Source: Amycolatopsis vancoresmycina
GTDB lineage: Bacteria > Actinomycetota > Actinomycetes > Mycobacteriales > Pseudonocardiaceae
Assembly (NCBI RefSeq): GCF_000716785.1
Contig: NZ_JNYY01000008.1
Location: 310,001 to 374,000, forward strand
Length of the DNA: 64,000 bases
Direction of reading: 5' to 3'
Shown here: piece after piece, positions 42,990 to 52,149 of the stretch
How positions within the stretch are numbered: position 1 is the first letter of the stretch
Layout of the letters: each line of letters begins with the position of its first letter
Notes under the pieces: model-generated
Database searches by the model: none
What the model was told of the DNA's origin: nothing
What the model saw: the letters and a program-made list of their open reading frames with translations, nothing else
Translations under genes and position numbers: made by a program

Positions 42990-44387
42990 TCACGGCGCCG
43001 GCGTGATGTTGGCGTTGTGGTGGAAGACGTTCCGGGGGTCGTACGCCGCCTTGATCCGGGCCAGCCGCTCGTACTTCGCGGGGCCGTACGACGTCCGGAC
43101 CCGGTCGGCTTCGTACTCGGCCATGAAGTTCACGTAGCCGGCCGAGTTCGACGAATGCGGCACCAGCGCCTCCCAGAACTCGCGCACCCACGCGCGGTCC
43201 GTGGCGTACGGCCCGGGCTCGGCCGCGAGGGAGTCGATGTTGATCAGGATGCTCTCGCGCCGCGGGCCGCCGAACGCCGTCGCGTCGTCGGCGACGTCCG
43301 TGAAGGCCCCGCGCATGGCGAAGATCGGCATGATCGACAGCGGCGAGGTCTTGCGCGGCAGGAAGTCCGCGATCACCTCGATGACCTCGTCGGTGAAACC
43401 ATCGGGGTAGGCGGCCTTCTCGTAGGCCAGGATGCCCCACGGCGCGGCGCCGTCGAGCATCCGCTGCAGCTCGACGTACGGGATCGGCGAGACGAAGTCG
43501 AACAGCGGGGCCGGCCCGGACCGTGCCGCCTCGACCGCTTCGGCGTGGTGGTCCTCTCCGTCGAAGCCGGCGATCAGCACGGCGTAGCCCGGCCGGAAGT
43601 GGTACGGCTCGGGGACGAACGGCGCGGGCGGCGCGTTCAGCCCGGCGACGAGCACACCCAGTTCGCCGGGCAGCGTCCGGAGCAGCTCGCGGGCGTGGCG
43701 CAACGCGGCCACGCCGTCGTCGAGGCCGTAGAAGAACAGTCCCAGGTGGACGATCGGGCCGACCGGGTGCAGCCGGAACTCGAACTCGGTGACGACGCCG
43801 AAGTTGCCACCGCCCCCGCGCAACGCCCAGAACAGGTCGGGGTGCTCCTCGGCGGACACGCGCAGGACCTCGCCGTCGGCGGTGACGAGCTCGGCCGACA
43901 GGAGGCTGTCGCAGGACAGGCCGTGCTTGCCGGTGAGCCAGCCGAAACCGCCGCCGAGGGTGAGGCCGCCGACGCCGGTGTGGCTGATCGTGCCGCCGGG
44001 GACCGCGAGCGCGTACTCCTGCGTGGCTGCGTCCAGCTGCGCCCACGTCGTCCCGCCGCCGCAGCGGGCGGTCCGGCCGTCCGGGTCGACGCTGATCGCG
44101 GCTAGCGAGCTCAGGTCGAGGCAGAGCCCGCCGTCGACCACCGCGGCGCCGCCGTAGTTGTGGCCGCCGCCGCGCACCGAGACGTCGAGGCCCGCTTCGC
44201 GGGCGTACGCGAGTGCCGCCGCCACGTCCGCGGGCCCGGCGGGCCGCACCACGACGGCGGGGCGGCGGTCGATCTCGCCGTTCCAGACCGACCGGGCGAC
44301 GTCGTAGCCGGGTTCACCGTCGGTCAGCACGGCTCCGGACAGCTGGGTGCGCAGGCTCGCTACGGCGGGGTCGGCGGTCGAGGTCAT
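42990..44387 (-). CDS. Berberine-bridge-type FAD oxidoreductase
   Basis: A 465-residue flavoprotein of the PCMH/BBE family. VRPAGPADVAAALAYAREAGLDVSVRGGGHNYGG gives His76, and GKHGLSCDSLLSAEL gives a Cys near 159, the two residues that bind FAD covalently in bicovalent members. The C-terminal BBE segment (YGPAKYERLARIKAAYDPRNVFHHNANI) is present. No signal peptide. It oxidises an alcohol or sugar-like substrate with oxygen; the substrate is unknown. GAGAGGAC precedes the ATG. Confidence 0.87.
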   Translation of the reverse strand: MTSTADPAVASLRTQLSGAVLTDGEPGYDVARSVWNGEIDRRPAVVVRPAGPADVAAALAYAREAGLDVSVRGGGHNYGGAAVVDGGLCLDLSSLAAISVDPDGRTARCGGGTTWAQLDAATQEYALAVPGGTISHTGVGGLTLGGGFGWLTGKHGLSCDSLLSAELVTADGEVLRVSAEEHPDLFWALRGGGGNFGVVTEFEFRLHPVGPIVHLGLFFYGLDDGVAALRHARELLRTLPGELGVLVAGLNAPPAPFVPEPYHFRPGYAVLIAGFDGEDHHAEAVEAARSGPAPLFDFVSPIPYVELQRMLDGAAPWGILAYEKAAYPDGFTDEVIEVIADFLPRKTSPLSIMPIFAMRGAFTDVADDATAFGGPRRESILINIDSLAAEPGPYATDRAWVREFWEALVPHSSNSAGYVNFMAEYEADRVRTSYGPAKYERLARIKAAYDPRNVFHHNANITPAP

Positions 44388-44450
44388 GGCGGGTCCTCTC
44401 GCTGCGGATAGAACGCCGGTAAGTCGCCTGACCTGCGAAAATCGTTACAT

Positions 44451-45104
44451 TCAGTGATCGTCGGCGCGGATCAGCCGCTGGGTGAACCCCGCCGCGGCCA
44501 GCCGGCCGGAGGCCCGCTCGACCTCGGCGGGGACGTCCTGCGGGATCGCGAACCCCTGTTCGGCGTACTCGGTGATCCGCTGCGTCTCGCCGACGAGCAT
44601 GCCGACCACGCGCTCGACGTCTTCTTCGCCGCTGAGATGGTCTTCGAACGAGACCGCCTTCGACGCGCACACGACGTCGATCCCCGGCCAGAGCCGCTTG
44701 GCCGTCGCGTACGCGCGGCGTTGCGCGTACGGCCGCGTCACCAGCGTCACCGACCGGATCTCGCGCCCGGCCAGCAGCCGCCGGGTGAACGCGATGTTCT
44801 CGCCGGTGTTGCGGGCGTCGGGCTCGACCAGGATGACGTCGTCGGGCACGCCCAGCTCCAGCGCGATTTCCCGGTAGTGGACCGCCTCGCCGCGCGGGAA
44901 GCGGCCCACCGTCGTGGGCGCGTTGGCCCCGGTGAACACGACCAGCGGGAACCGGCCGGCGTGGAACAGCTCCGCCGTGTGGGCGGCCACGCCGGGGTCC
45001 CGGCTGCCGAGGCCGATCCCGACGTCCGAGCGCCGCGGCTCGTGCCGCAGGTCGTGGTACTCCCACAGCGTCCGCACGTCGGCGTGCAGGTGCTCGGGCA
45101 GCAT
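44451..45104 (-). CDS. YdcF-family (DUF218) protein
   Basis: A 217-residue soluble protein with GIGLGSRDPGVAAHTAELFHAGRFPLVVFTGANAP, LVEPDARNTGENIAFTRRLL and VTLVTRPYAQRRAYATAKRLWPG, the DUF218/YdcF pattern. It lacks the membrane anchor seen in SanA/ElyC relatives. Members bind nucleotide or act in envelope metabolism; the role here is unknown. The ATG overlaps the TGA of the peptidase upstream (TGATG), so the two are coupled. Confidence 0.82.
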   Translation of the reverse strand: MLPEHLHADVRTLWEYHDLRHEPRRSDVGIGLGSRDPGVAAHTAELFHAGRFPLVVFTGANAPTTVGRFPRGEAVHYREIALELGVPDDVILVEPDARNTGENIAFTRRLLAGREIRSVTLVTRPYAQRRAYATAKRLWPGIDVVCASKAVSFEDHLSGEEDVERVVGMLVGETQRITEYAEQGFAIPQDVPAEVERASGRLAAAGFTQRLIRADDH

Positions 45105-46900
45105 CAGCCGAACGCGGCTCGCAGCGCGGGCTTGCCGCCGGTGACCGGGAGCGTCACCGCCGTCCTCGTCAGGTCGAGCGCCAGCCCCGCGCCCGGCTTG
45201 GGGCGCAGCGTGTAGTCGTGGTCGCTGGAGGCCAGCAGGAACTCCAGCCGGTGCCCGGCCGCGAGGATGTAGTCCTTCGGCATCAGCTCGACGCCGATCC
45301 GGTAGGTCTGCCCGGGCGTGATCGGCTCGGTGCGGGCCGGCGACGTGCGGTTCTGCGGGTCGGTCCAGCCGCGGCTGATGACGTGGGACGTGCCGTCGGG
45401 GGCGCGGTCGAGCAGGATCGCCGAGACGTTCGCCGCGGGCCGGTCGAACGCCAGCGCCAGGTCGGCTTTCGCGGTGCCCGAGAGACGGACAGCCTGCTTC
45501 GCCGCCGAAGTCGCGTACAGCAGGCGGTTGCCGGAGGAGGCGAGGCCGGCCAGCTGCTCGATCGTCTTCGAGGAGTCGTCGGCGAGGGTTTCGACGGCCG
45601 CGGTGCCCGGGACCGGGTTGCGGGTGTCGATCGTGCCCTTCGCCCGCCCGCCCGGCCACGGGTACACGCGGACGTCGGCGGTGCCCGGCGCGGGCCAGTC
45701 GGCCTCGTCGGTCCAGGACAGGTCCTCGCGCTGGATCGTCGCCTTCGGCTCGTTCTGGATGCCGTTGTCGATGCCGTAGAGGTAGTGCGACATCCACTTG
45801 TTCAGCGTCGCGAGCCAGACGTCGCGCCGCAGCGAGTACGGGTCGGCGTGGCCGGACTGGTGCAGCCAGATCTTGTGCTCGACACCGCGAGCCTTCAGCG
45901 CCTCGTACCACTCGGCGACCTGGTCGGTCTTGACGTTCCAGTCGTTGAGGCCGTGCACCGCGAGCACCGACGCGTGCACCTTGCCGACGTCGTTGCGGTA
46001 GTTGCGGACGTCCCAGAACGGCGTGTAGTCGCCGGTGACGCGGTCCTGGTCGCGGGTGAGGCCGTCGATGACCGGGCGGCAGACCTGCCGGTCGGCGCGG
46101 GTGTAGACGTACTCGGCGAGCACGTCGGCGTCCTCGCCCTGGTACCCGCCGGCCGCGACCACCGCGCCGTCGTTGCGGTAGTACTGGTACCAGCTGGAGA
46201 TGGCCGCGATCGGCACGATCGTCTCGAGCCCCGCGACCCCCGTGCTCGCGACGGCGTTGGGCAGCGTCCCGTTGTAGGACACGCCCATCATGCCGGTCTT
46301 GCCCGTCGTCCAGTCCGCCTTCGCCGCGACGCCGTTCGCGTCCTTCGCCGGCGTCCGGCCGTTGAGCCAGTCGACGACCGAACGGGCGCCGATCGTCTCG
46401 TTGACGTCACCGGTGGTCGGGCAGCCGGTCGAGAGCCCGCTGCCCAGAGATTCGCCGTAGACGACGGCGAACCCGCGCGCGGTGAAGTAGTCCTGGTAGC
46501 GCCAGGTGATCGGGGTGGCCGGGCCGACGCCGTGCGCGGCGACGCGCGGGCCTTCCGGGCCGCGGGCGTACCCGGGCGCGTACAGCTCGACGTCGACGTC
46601 GTGGTTGGCGACGTCGTTGCCGCCGGCGTAGTACGGGCTGGCCTGGTAGACGACGGGCACCTTCAGGCCCTGCTGGGTCGCGCGCGGGCGCACGACCTGG
46701 GCGTGCACGAGGTCGTCCTTGCCGTCGTGGTCACTGTCGACCGGCGCGGTGACCCAGACGTCTTCGCGGATGACGTCGGCCGGGTCGAACACCGGTTGCG
46801 CCTGGCCGCCGGTGAACACCGGGGCCGGTGGCGCGGCTTCGGCGACGCCGGCGGTCAGCGGCAGCGCGAGGACGGCGGCGAGCAGGACTGCGGCTTTCAC
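45104..46900 (-). CDS. Secreted Xaa-Pro dipeptidyl-peptidase (S15)
   Basis: A 598-residue exported alpha/beta hydrolase. Signal peptide VLLAAVLALPLTAGVAEA. Catalytic Ser in GMMGVSYNGTLPN, Asp in AVHGLNDWNVK, His in LHQSGHADPYS. The C-terminal beta domain (LSGTAKADLALAFDRPAANVSAILLDRAPDG) is usual for X-Pro dipeptidyl peptidases and cocaine-esterase relatives. Releases X-Pro dipeptides outside the cell. GTG start with a G-run upstream; first gene of a pair with the YdcF gene and divergent from the MuiA-like gene. Confidence 0.88.
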   Translation of the reverse strand: MKAAVLLAAVLALPLTAGVAEAAPPAPVFTGGQAQPVFDPADVIREDVWVTAPVDSDHDGKDDLVHAQVVRPRATQQGLKVPVVYQASPYYAGGNDVANHDVDVELYAPGYARGPEGPRVAAHGVGPATPITWRYQDYFTARGFAVVYGESLGSGLSTGCPTTGDVNETIGARSVVDWLNGRTPAKDANGVAAKADWTTGKTGMMGVSYNGTLPNAVASTGVAGLETIVPIAAISSWYQYYRNDGAVVAAGGYQGEDADVLAEYVYTRADRQVCRPVIDGLTRDQDRVTGDYTPFWDVRNYRNDVGKVHASVLAVHGLNDWNVKTDQVAEWYEALKARGVEHKIWLHQSGHADPYSLRRDVWLATLNKWMSHYLYGIDNGIQNEPKATIQREDLSWTDEADWPAPGTADVRVYPWPGGRAKGTIDTRNPVPGTAAVETLADDSSKTIEQLAGLASSGNRLLYATSAAKQAVRLSGTAKADLALAFDRPAANVSAILLDRAPDGTSHVISRGWTDPQNRTSPARTEPITPGQTYRIGVELMPKDYILAAGHRLEFLLASSDHDYTLRPKPGAGLALDLTRTAVTLPVTGGKPALRAAFG

Positions 46901-46984
46901 TCAAACCCCCAAGCCGGGCGAAGCGGACGCCTGAAGACACTTCCGGTCCGCCCTCGGGAGTGTCAAGAGACTAACGTCGGAGGC

Positions 46985-48547
46985 ATGCCGACCGTGGAAG
47001 CGCCGATCGCCGCCGTCACCGTCTACCCGCAGCAGGCCCGGATCACCCGCCGGGGCAAGGCTCCGCTCGACGGCGGCCCGCGCCTCACGTTCGCCGGGCT
47101 CCCACCGGCCCTCGACCCGGCTTCGGTGCGCGTCACCGGCACCGGACCGGCCCTGATCACCGGCGTCGACGTGCGCACCGAATGGCACGCCGCCCCGGCC
47201 GACGCGGCCCTGGAGACGCTCGTCGAGCAACGGCGTGCCGACCAGGCCACGCTCGACGGCGTCCTGGACGACGAAGCGGCCGAAACGATGAAGGTGGATC
47301 TGCTGACTTCGCTCGCGAAGCGCAGTGGCGGCAGCTTCGCGAAGGCCCTCGCCGCGGGCACCGCGGAGCCTTCGCGCGTCGCCGAAGTCACCGACGCGCT
47401 GAGCGAGCGGCTGGCCTCCGCGTTGAAGGCGCGACGGGTGCTGAGCGAGCGGATCGCGCGGCTGCGCGAGGACCTCGCCGCGCTCGACCGGCGGATCGAG
47501 GCGCAGGGCGCGCAGTCCGGGCGGGACAGCACGTCGGTCGTCGTGGAGCTGGAGATCGCGGAGCCGTCGGGGGAAGCCGAGCTGGAACTGTCCTATGTGG
47601 TCCCCGGCGCGAGCTGGGAGCCGGGCTACGACGTCCGGGTGCGCGGCACCGACGTCACGGTGGTGTCGTACGGGCTGGTGAGCCAGTACACGGGCGAGGA
47701 CTGGCCGGAGTGCGAACTGGCGCTGTCGACGGCCCGGCCCGCGGTGTCGGTGGTGGTCCCGGAGCTGCAGCCGTGGTACCTCGACCGCGTCCACCCGGTG
47801 CCGGTGGCCCCCGCGGCGCCGGCCATGGCGTACGGCGGAGCAGGCGGCGGGATCCCGGAAGGGCTCCGAAGGGACTACGCGGCCTCGTCGGCGTCTTTGG
47901 CGCCGAAGCTGGCCTCGGTGGAGCAGGGCACGACGGCGGTGACGTACCGGCCTTCGCGGCCGGTGGCGGTGCCCTCCGGCGCGCAGGGGCACCGGACGAC
48001 GTTGGCGCAGCTGGATCTCACGGCTTCGCTGGGGTATGTCACGGCGCCGGTTCTGGCGGAGGAGGCTTACCTGCGGGCCACCGTCGTCAACACATCGGAG
48101 CAGGCGTTGCGGCCGGGCCGGGCTTCGGTGTTCCACGACGCGGAGTTCGTCGGGACGACGATGCTGGAGCCGTGGGCGCCCGGAGAGGAACTGGAGCTGG
48201 CTCTCGGTGCCGACGACCGGATCCGCGTCGAGCGGGAACTGGTCCGCCGCACGGCTTCAAAGGCGACGCTGTCCGGGCAGAAGCGGCGCGAGGCCGAGTA
48301 CCGGATTTCGGTCGGGAACCACGGGCCGCGTTCCGCTGTGGTGACGGTGCTGGACCAGGCCCCGGTTTCGCGGGACGACACGATCACGGTACGGGACGTG
48401 AAGACGTCGCCGGAGCCCGTGGAGACGTCGGCTCTGGGTGAGTTCACGTGGAAGCTGACGTTGGCACCCGGGGAGACCGGCGTGGTGACGCTTTCGTATC
48501 GGGTGGATGTGGCGAAGGGCGTGGAATTGTCCGGCTGGCGGGAGTAG
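46985..48547 (+). CDS. MuiA/DUF4139 family protein
   Basis: A 520-residue cytoplasmic protein. N-terminal DUF4140-like part (PIAAVTVYPQQARITRRGKAPLDGG...LTFAGLPPALDPASVRVTG), a coiled-coil stretch rich in Arg/Glu/Leu (residues ~85-175), then the DUF4139 domain (LSYVVPGASWEPGYDVRVRGTDVTVVSYGLVSQYTGEDW...LALSTARP) to the end. The family is named for mucoidy inhibition but its biochemical role is unknown. GGAGG before the ATG. Followed two bases later by a small companion gene. Confidence 0.85.
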   Translation: MPTVEAPIAAVTVYPQQARITRRGKAPLDGGPRLTFAGLPPALDPASVRVTGTGPALITGVDVRTEWHAAPADAALETLVEQRRADQATLDGVLDDEAAETMKVDLLTSLAKRSGGSFAKALAAGTAEPSRVAEVTDALSERLASALKARRVLSERIARLREDLAALDRRIEAQGAQSGRDSTSVVVELEIAEPSGEAELELSYVVPGASWEPGYDVRVRGTDVTVVSYGLVSQYTGEDWPECELALSTARPAVSVVVPELQPWYLDRVHPVPVAPAAPAMAYGGAGGGIPEGLRRDYAASSASLAPKLASVEQGTTAVTYRPSRPVAVPSGAQGHRTTLAQLDLTASLGYVTAPVLAEEAYLRATVVNTSEQALRPGRASVFHDAEFVGTTMLEPWAPGEELELALGADDRIRVERELVRRTASKATLSGQKRREAEYRISVGNHGPRSAVVTVLDQAPVSRDDTITVRDVKTSPEPVETSALGEFTWKLTLAPGETGVVTLSYRVDVAKGVELSGWRE

Positions 48548-48549
48548 CG

Positions 48550-49107
48550 GTGACCACTCAGTTTTCCGACGAGGTGCGGGTCGGCAACGCCCGGTTCGCG
48601 ATCACCGCGGCGGACGGCGCCGGGCTGTTCGACCCCGCCGCCCACGGTCTCACCCCGAAATCGATGAACACCGCCTGCTGGCGCGGGCACATCGCGGGCT
48701 ACTCCGTGGCCCGGGGGCGGCTGGTGTTGCGGGATCTCAAACTCGGGTCGGCGGACACCCCGCCACCGCTCGGCGGAGCCCGGCCGCGGTGGCACGACGG
48801 CTACGACGCCTGGCACTACCGCAAGCTCGACATCGCCACGGAATTCACCGGACGCCTGCTCCTCGGTCGCGGCGAACACGAAGATCGCCCCTACCTCAAC
48901 ATGGGCTTCCGGCCGGCCTGGGTGTTCACCGAAGTCCGCGAACTCGTCTTCCGCGACGGCACGCTGCTCTCCGCCGAGGACCTTTCCTCCGAACTGGACG
49001 CCGTCCGGGCGGTCGCGCCGGCTCGCCCGGAAGCGGACGAGCCGGTCGGCGACTGGGTCGATCTGACGTTTTCCCTCGGCTACGCCTACAGCTGGCCCCC
49101 GCACTAA
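48550..49107 (+). CDS. Conserved hypothetical, partner of the MuiA-like gene
   Basis: A 185-residue soluble protein (TTQFSDEVRVGNARFAITAADGAGLFDPAAHGL ... HYRKLDIATEFTGRLLLGRG ... SLGYAYSWPPH) rich in beta-type residues. Family not recognised. The GTG lies immediately after the MuiA stop, so the two are probably co-translated and may act together. Its TAA overlaps the convergent CBS gene stop (CTAA). Confidence 0.7.
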   Translation: MTTQFSDEVRVGNARFAITAADGAGLFDPAAHGLTPKSMNTACWRGHIAGYSVARGRLVLRDLKLGSADTPPPLGGARPRWHDGYDAWHYRKLDIATEFTGRLLLGRGEHEDRPYLNMGFRPAWVFTEVRELVFRDGTLLSAEDLSSELDAVRAVAPARPEADEPVGDWVDLTFSLGYAYSWPPH

Positions 49108-49535
49108 CCCTGCGAAATGTAGGCCTGCAGCTGTTCCTGGCTCTGCTCCAGCTGTTCCATCCGGTTCTTCACGACGTCCCCGATGGACACGATCCCCGCG
49201 AGGCGCCCGTTCTCCAGCACCGGGACGTGGCGGATGCGGCGCTCGGTCATCAGGACCGACAGCTGGTCCACCGAATCGTCCGGGGTGCAGCTGGCCACCA
49301 GTTTCGTCATGATCTCCGACACCGGGCCGTCGAGGAGGCCGGGGCCGTGGTCGTTCAGGCGCCGCACCACGTCGCGCTCCGAGACTATTCCTGCGATCGA
49401 TCCGTCCGGGGCGACCACCACCATCGCGCCGACGTTGTGTTCGGCCAGGCCGGCCAGCAGTGTGGTCACCGTCGTCTCGGGGGTGACCGTTGCGACCGCC
49501 GTCCCCTTCTTGCGCAGCAGATCCGCAATCCGCAT
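49104..49535 (-). CDS. CBS-domain pair protein
   Basis: A 143-residue protein made only of two CBS motifs: VTTLLAGLAEHNVGAMVVVAPDGSIAGIVSERDVVRRL and DSVDQLSVLMTERRIRHVPVLENGRLAGIVSIGDVVKNRM. Such Bateman modules bind adenine nucleotides and dimerise. Similar actinobacterial proteins are associated with hypoxia or stress responses. Sits alone, with a short C-terminal helix (EQLEQSQEQLQAY). Confidence 0.85.
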   Translation of the reverse strand: MRIADLLRKKGTAVATVTPETTVTTLLAGLAEHNVGAMVVVAPDGSIAGIVSERDVVRRLNDHGPGLLDGPVSEIMTKLVASCTPDDSVDQLSVLMTERRIRHVPVLENGRLAGIVSIGDVVKNRMEQLEQSQEQLQAYISQG

Positions 49536-49637
49536 GGCGATCCTTCCCGTCGGTGAGCTGGATCACCACAGGTTAGGGCCCGGCGGCGCCCCGCGAAAGT
49601 CCGGCAAACGGGGCGTCTTCGTGGTATTGGAACCGAT

Positions 49638-50084
49638 TCAGCCGAGCCGTTCGGCCAGGCCGGCCAGCGCCAGGCGGATCCCGGCCGCGTAGTCGTCGTC
49701 GGCGAGGGCGTCCAGGCGCGCGCGGGCCAGTGCCAGCTGTTCGCGCGCCGCGGCCAGGTCGCCGAGCTTGCGGTAGTCCTCGCCGAGGTTGAGGTGCAGC
49801 GACGGGTAGAACCCGCGCACCGCCAGGGACGAGTGGTACTCCTGGGCCCGCGAGTCGGTCAGCGAGTCGGCCGCCGCCAGGGCCCGCAGGTCCCACTCGA
49901 GTTCCTCGGCCGGGTCGTCGCAGACGTCGGCCATGTGGTGCGCCAGCGCGACGCGGTGCAGCGGATCGCCGTCTTCGCCGATCGACGACCACAGTTCGGC
50001 GAAGGTTGCGTACGCGCCGGCGCGGTCGCCGCCGATGTGCTGCCGCAGACCGGCGTCGATCGCCACCATCACGTCGTCGGTCAT
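49638..50084 (-). CDS. TPR-like helical protein
   Basis: A 148-residue protein with tandem helices: GDRAGAYATFAELWSSIGEDGDPLHRVALAHHMADV and YPSLHLNLGEDYRKLGDLAAAREQLALARARLDAL, the second being a clear TPR unit. Likely a protein-interaction adaptor. The start overlaps the MocR regulator stop (ATGA), so it is translated with it. Its function is unknown. Confidence 0.7.
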   Translation of the reverse strand: MTDDVMVAIDAGLRQHIGGDRAGAYATFAELWSSIGEDGDPLHRVALAHHMADVCDDPAEELEWDLRALAAADSLTDSRAQEYHSSLAVRGFYPSLHLNLGEDYRKLGDLAAAREQLALARARLDALADDDYAAGIRLALAGLAERLG

Positions 50085-51490
50085 GCCGCTCCCCCGTCCG
50101 CCAGCGCCCGCAGCCGGGCCAGTCCCGGCTCGATCCGCTCGGCCGCGACCGCACCGTAACCGAAGACGAGCCCGTGCCGCCGCTCCCCCACCCCGAAGTC
50201 CCCCAGCGAGTACAGCCGGACGCCACGACGGCGTGCCGCCCGGACCAGCGGACCGCAGTCAGCCGCCGCGACCGCGCTGAGGTGCAGGCCGGCCGAGGAC
50301 GGCAACGGCGTGAGGAAGTCGAACGCGGCCAAAGCCCGGGTCAGCAGTTCGTGCCGCGCGCGGTAGACCTTCCGCATCCGCCGGACGTGCCGGGCGAAGC
50401 CGCCTTCGGCCATGAACGCCGCCAGCGCCGCCTGCTCGACGTTCGGCGCGTGCCAGTCGGTGAGGTAACGGGCCTTGACCAACGCGGGCACCAGCGACGG
50501 CGGCGCGACGAGGAACCCGAGCCGCAGGGCAGGCGAAAGCACCTTCGAGAACGAACCGACGTACACGACGCGGCCCCGGGAATCCAGGCTGTGCAACGGT
50601 TCCAGGGGCCGGCCGGTGTAGCGGAACTCGCTGTCGTAGTCGTCCTCGACGAGCACCGCGTCGGTGCGCTCGGCCCAGTCCAGCAGTTCGAGCCGGCGGT
50701 CCAGCGACATCGACAGCCCGAGCGGGTACTGGTGCGACGGCGTCACGTACACCAGCCGCGTCCCCGCCGGGATGGCGTCGACGACGATCCCGGCGGCGTC
50801 CACCGGCACCGGGGCGACGCGGATGCCGCGCGCGCCGAGCACCAGCCGCGGCGGCGGGTAGCCGGGGTCTTCGACGGCGGCGAGGTCGCCGGGCCGCAGC
50901 AGCACCCGCGCGACGAGATCGGTCGTCTGCTGGGCGCCGGCGGTCACGACGACCTGCGCCGCGCTCGCACGGACGTCCCGCGACACGCCCACGTGCCGGG
51001 CGATTTCGGCGCGCAGGCCGGCGTGGCCCTGCGGGTCGCCGTAGGTCATCAGGTCGGCCTGGCCGGCGCGCAGCCGCTGCGTGATCAGCCGCCGCCAGGT
51101 GTCGAACGGGAACAGCGAAAGGTCCGGGACGCCCGGCCGGAAGTCGAACTCCGGTGCCGGGGCGAAGGGCGCGGGCGGCGGCGGGACGGCATCCCACTCC
51201 GGGAGCGGCTGCACGCCCGGAGCGTCCAGGACCGGCGAAGGACGCTCGACCGGCGAAGCGGTGACGAACGTGCCCGCGCCGACGCGCCCGGCGAGGAACC
51301 CCTCGGCGGTGAGCCGGTCGTAGGCCGCGCTGACGGTCGTGCGGGACACCGCCAGCCGCTGCGCGAGCTCGCGGGTCGGCGGCAGTGCCTCGCCGGGCCG
51401 GATCCGGCCGGCCAGGATGGCCGCGCGGAGCTGCCGGTAGATCGCGTCGCGGTGGCCGCGCGTCCCGGTCAGGTCGATGTGGATCTCCAC
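50081..51490 (-). CDS. MocR/PdxR-type GntR-aminotransferase regulator
   Basis: A 469-residue protein. N-terminal winged HTH (DAIYRQLRAAILAGRIRPGEALPPTRELAQRLAVSRTTVSAAYDRLTAEGFL), a proline-rich linker at 80-115, then a class I aminotransferase fold with Lys316 in YVGSFSKVLSPALRLGF and EDDYDSEFRY. MocR proteins sense PLP or amino compounds and often control divergent genes; PdxR activates PLP synthesis. GTG 51490 is preferred because TAGACT lies just upstream (leaderless); GTG 51514 would overlap that box. Divergent from the DinB gene, its possible target. Confidence 0.85.
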   Translation of the reverse strand: MEIHIDLTGTRGHRDAIYRQLRAAILAGRIRPGEALPPTRELAQRLAVSRTTVSAAYDRLTAEGFLAGRVGAGTFVTASPVERPSPVLDAPGVQPLPEWDAVPPPPAPFAPAPEFDFRPGVPDLSLFPFDTWRRLITQRLRAGQADLMTYGDPQGHAGLRAEIARHVGVSRDVRASAAQVVVTAGAQQTTDLVARVLLRPGDLAAVEDPGYPPPRLVLGARGIRVAPVPVDAAGIVVDAIPAGTRLVYVTPSHQYPLGLSMSLDRRLELLDWAERTDAVLVEDDYDSEFRYTGRPLEPLHSLDSRGRVVYVGSFSKVLSPALRLGFLVAPPSLVPALVKARYLTDWHAPNVEQAALAAFMAEGGFARHVRRMRKVYRARHELLTRALAAFDFLTPLPSSAGLHLSAVAAADCGPLVRAARRRGVRLYSLGDFGVGERRHGLVFGYGAVAAERIEPGLARLRALADGGAA

Positions 51491-51573
51491 CGGCCCGAGT
51501 CTAGATTGGCCCACGAAGGTTGCGGCGGATTTGGCACTGTTCGTGGTCCGCTCGGCGGCTTAGCGTGCGAAGC

Positions 51574-52149
51574 ATGGATCTCCGCGAACTCGACCGCCAC
51601 ACCCTGCTCGTCCTCGACAAGCTCGTCGCCGCCGTGACCCCGGCCGACCTCACCCGCCCGACGCCGTGCAGCGGCTGGACCCTGGCCGACCTGCTCCGCC
51701 ACCAGGTCAGCGAAAACCACGCCTTCGCGACGGCGGCCCGCGAAGGCTCGGCGCCGGACTGGGACGCCGGTGTCCTCGGCGACGACCCCTACGCCGCGTA
51801 CCGGGCGTCCGTCGACGACTTCCTCGCCGCCTTCGCCGGCGACGCCGTGCTCGAGCGGCAGCTCACCATCAACCACTTCGGCACGTTCCCGGGCTCGATC
51901 GCCGCGCACATGCACCTGGTCGACACGGTCGCGCACGGCTGGGACCTGGCCCGCGCGCTCGGCCTGCCCTACGAGCCGGACGCCGAAGCCGTGTACATCG
52001 CCACCAAACTGGCCGAGCGGATCCCGGACGAGGGCCGCGAGAAGAACGGCTCGTTCGCCCACAGCGTCGCGGTGCCCGCGGACGCGAGCGCCCTCGACCG
52101 GTTCCTCGCCCTGCTCGGCCGCGACCCCGCCTGGACCGCCGTCAGCTGA
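51574..52149 (+). CDS. DinB/TIGR03086 metal-binding protein
   Basis: A 191-residue four-helix protein: PTPCSGWTLADLLRHQVSENHAFA and IAAHMHLVDTVAHGWDLARALGLP are the hallmark of mycothiol-dependent isomerase-like proteins (TIGR03086), with histidines that bind a divalent metal. Probably uses mycothiol in a detoxification or conjugation step; the substrate is unknown. A TAGCGT box 8 bases before the ATG suggests a leaderless message. It overlaps the convergent peptidase gene by 8 bp. Confidence 0.82.
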   Translation: MDLRELDRHTLLVLDKLVAAVTPADLTRPTPCSGWTLADLLRHQVSENHAFATAAREGSAPDWDAGVLGDDPYAAYRASVDDFLAAFAGDAVLERQLTINHFGTFPGSIAAHMHLVDTVAHGWDLARALGLPYEPDAEAVYIATKLAERIPDEGREKNGSFAHSVAVPADASALDRFLALLGRDPAWTAVS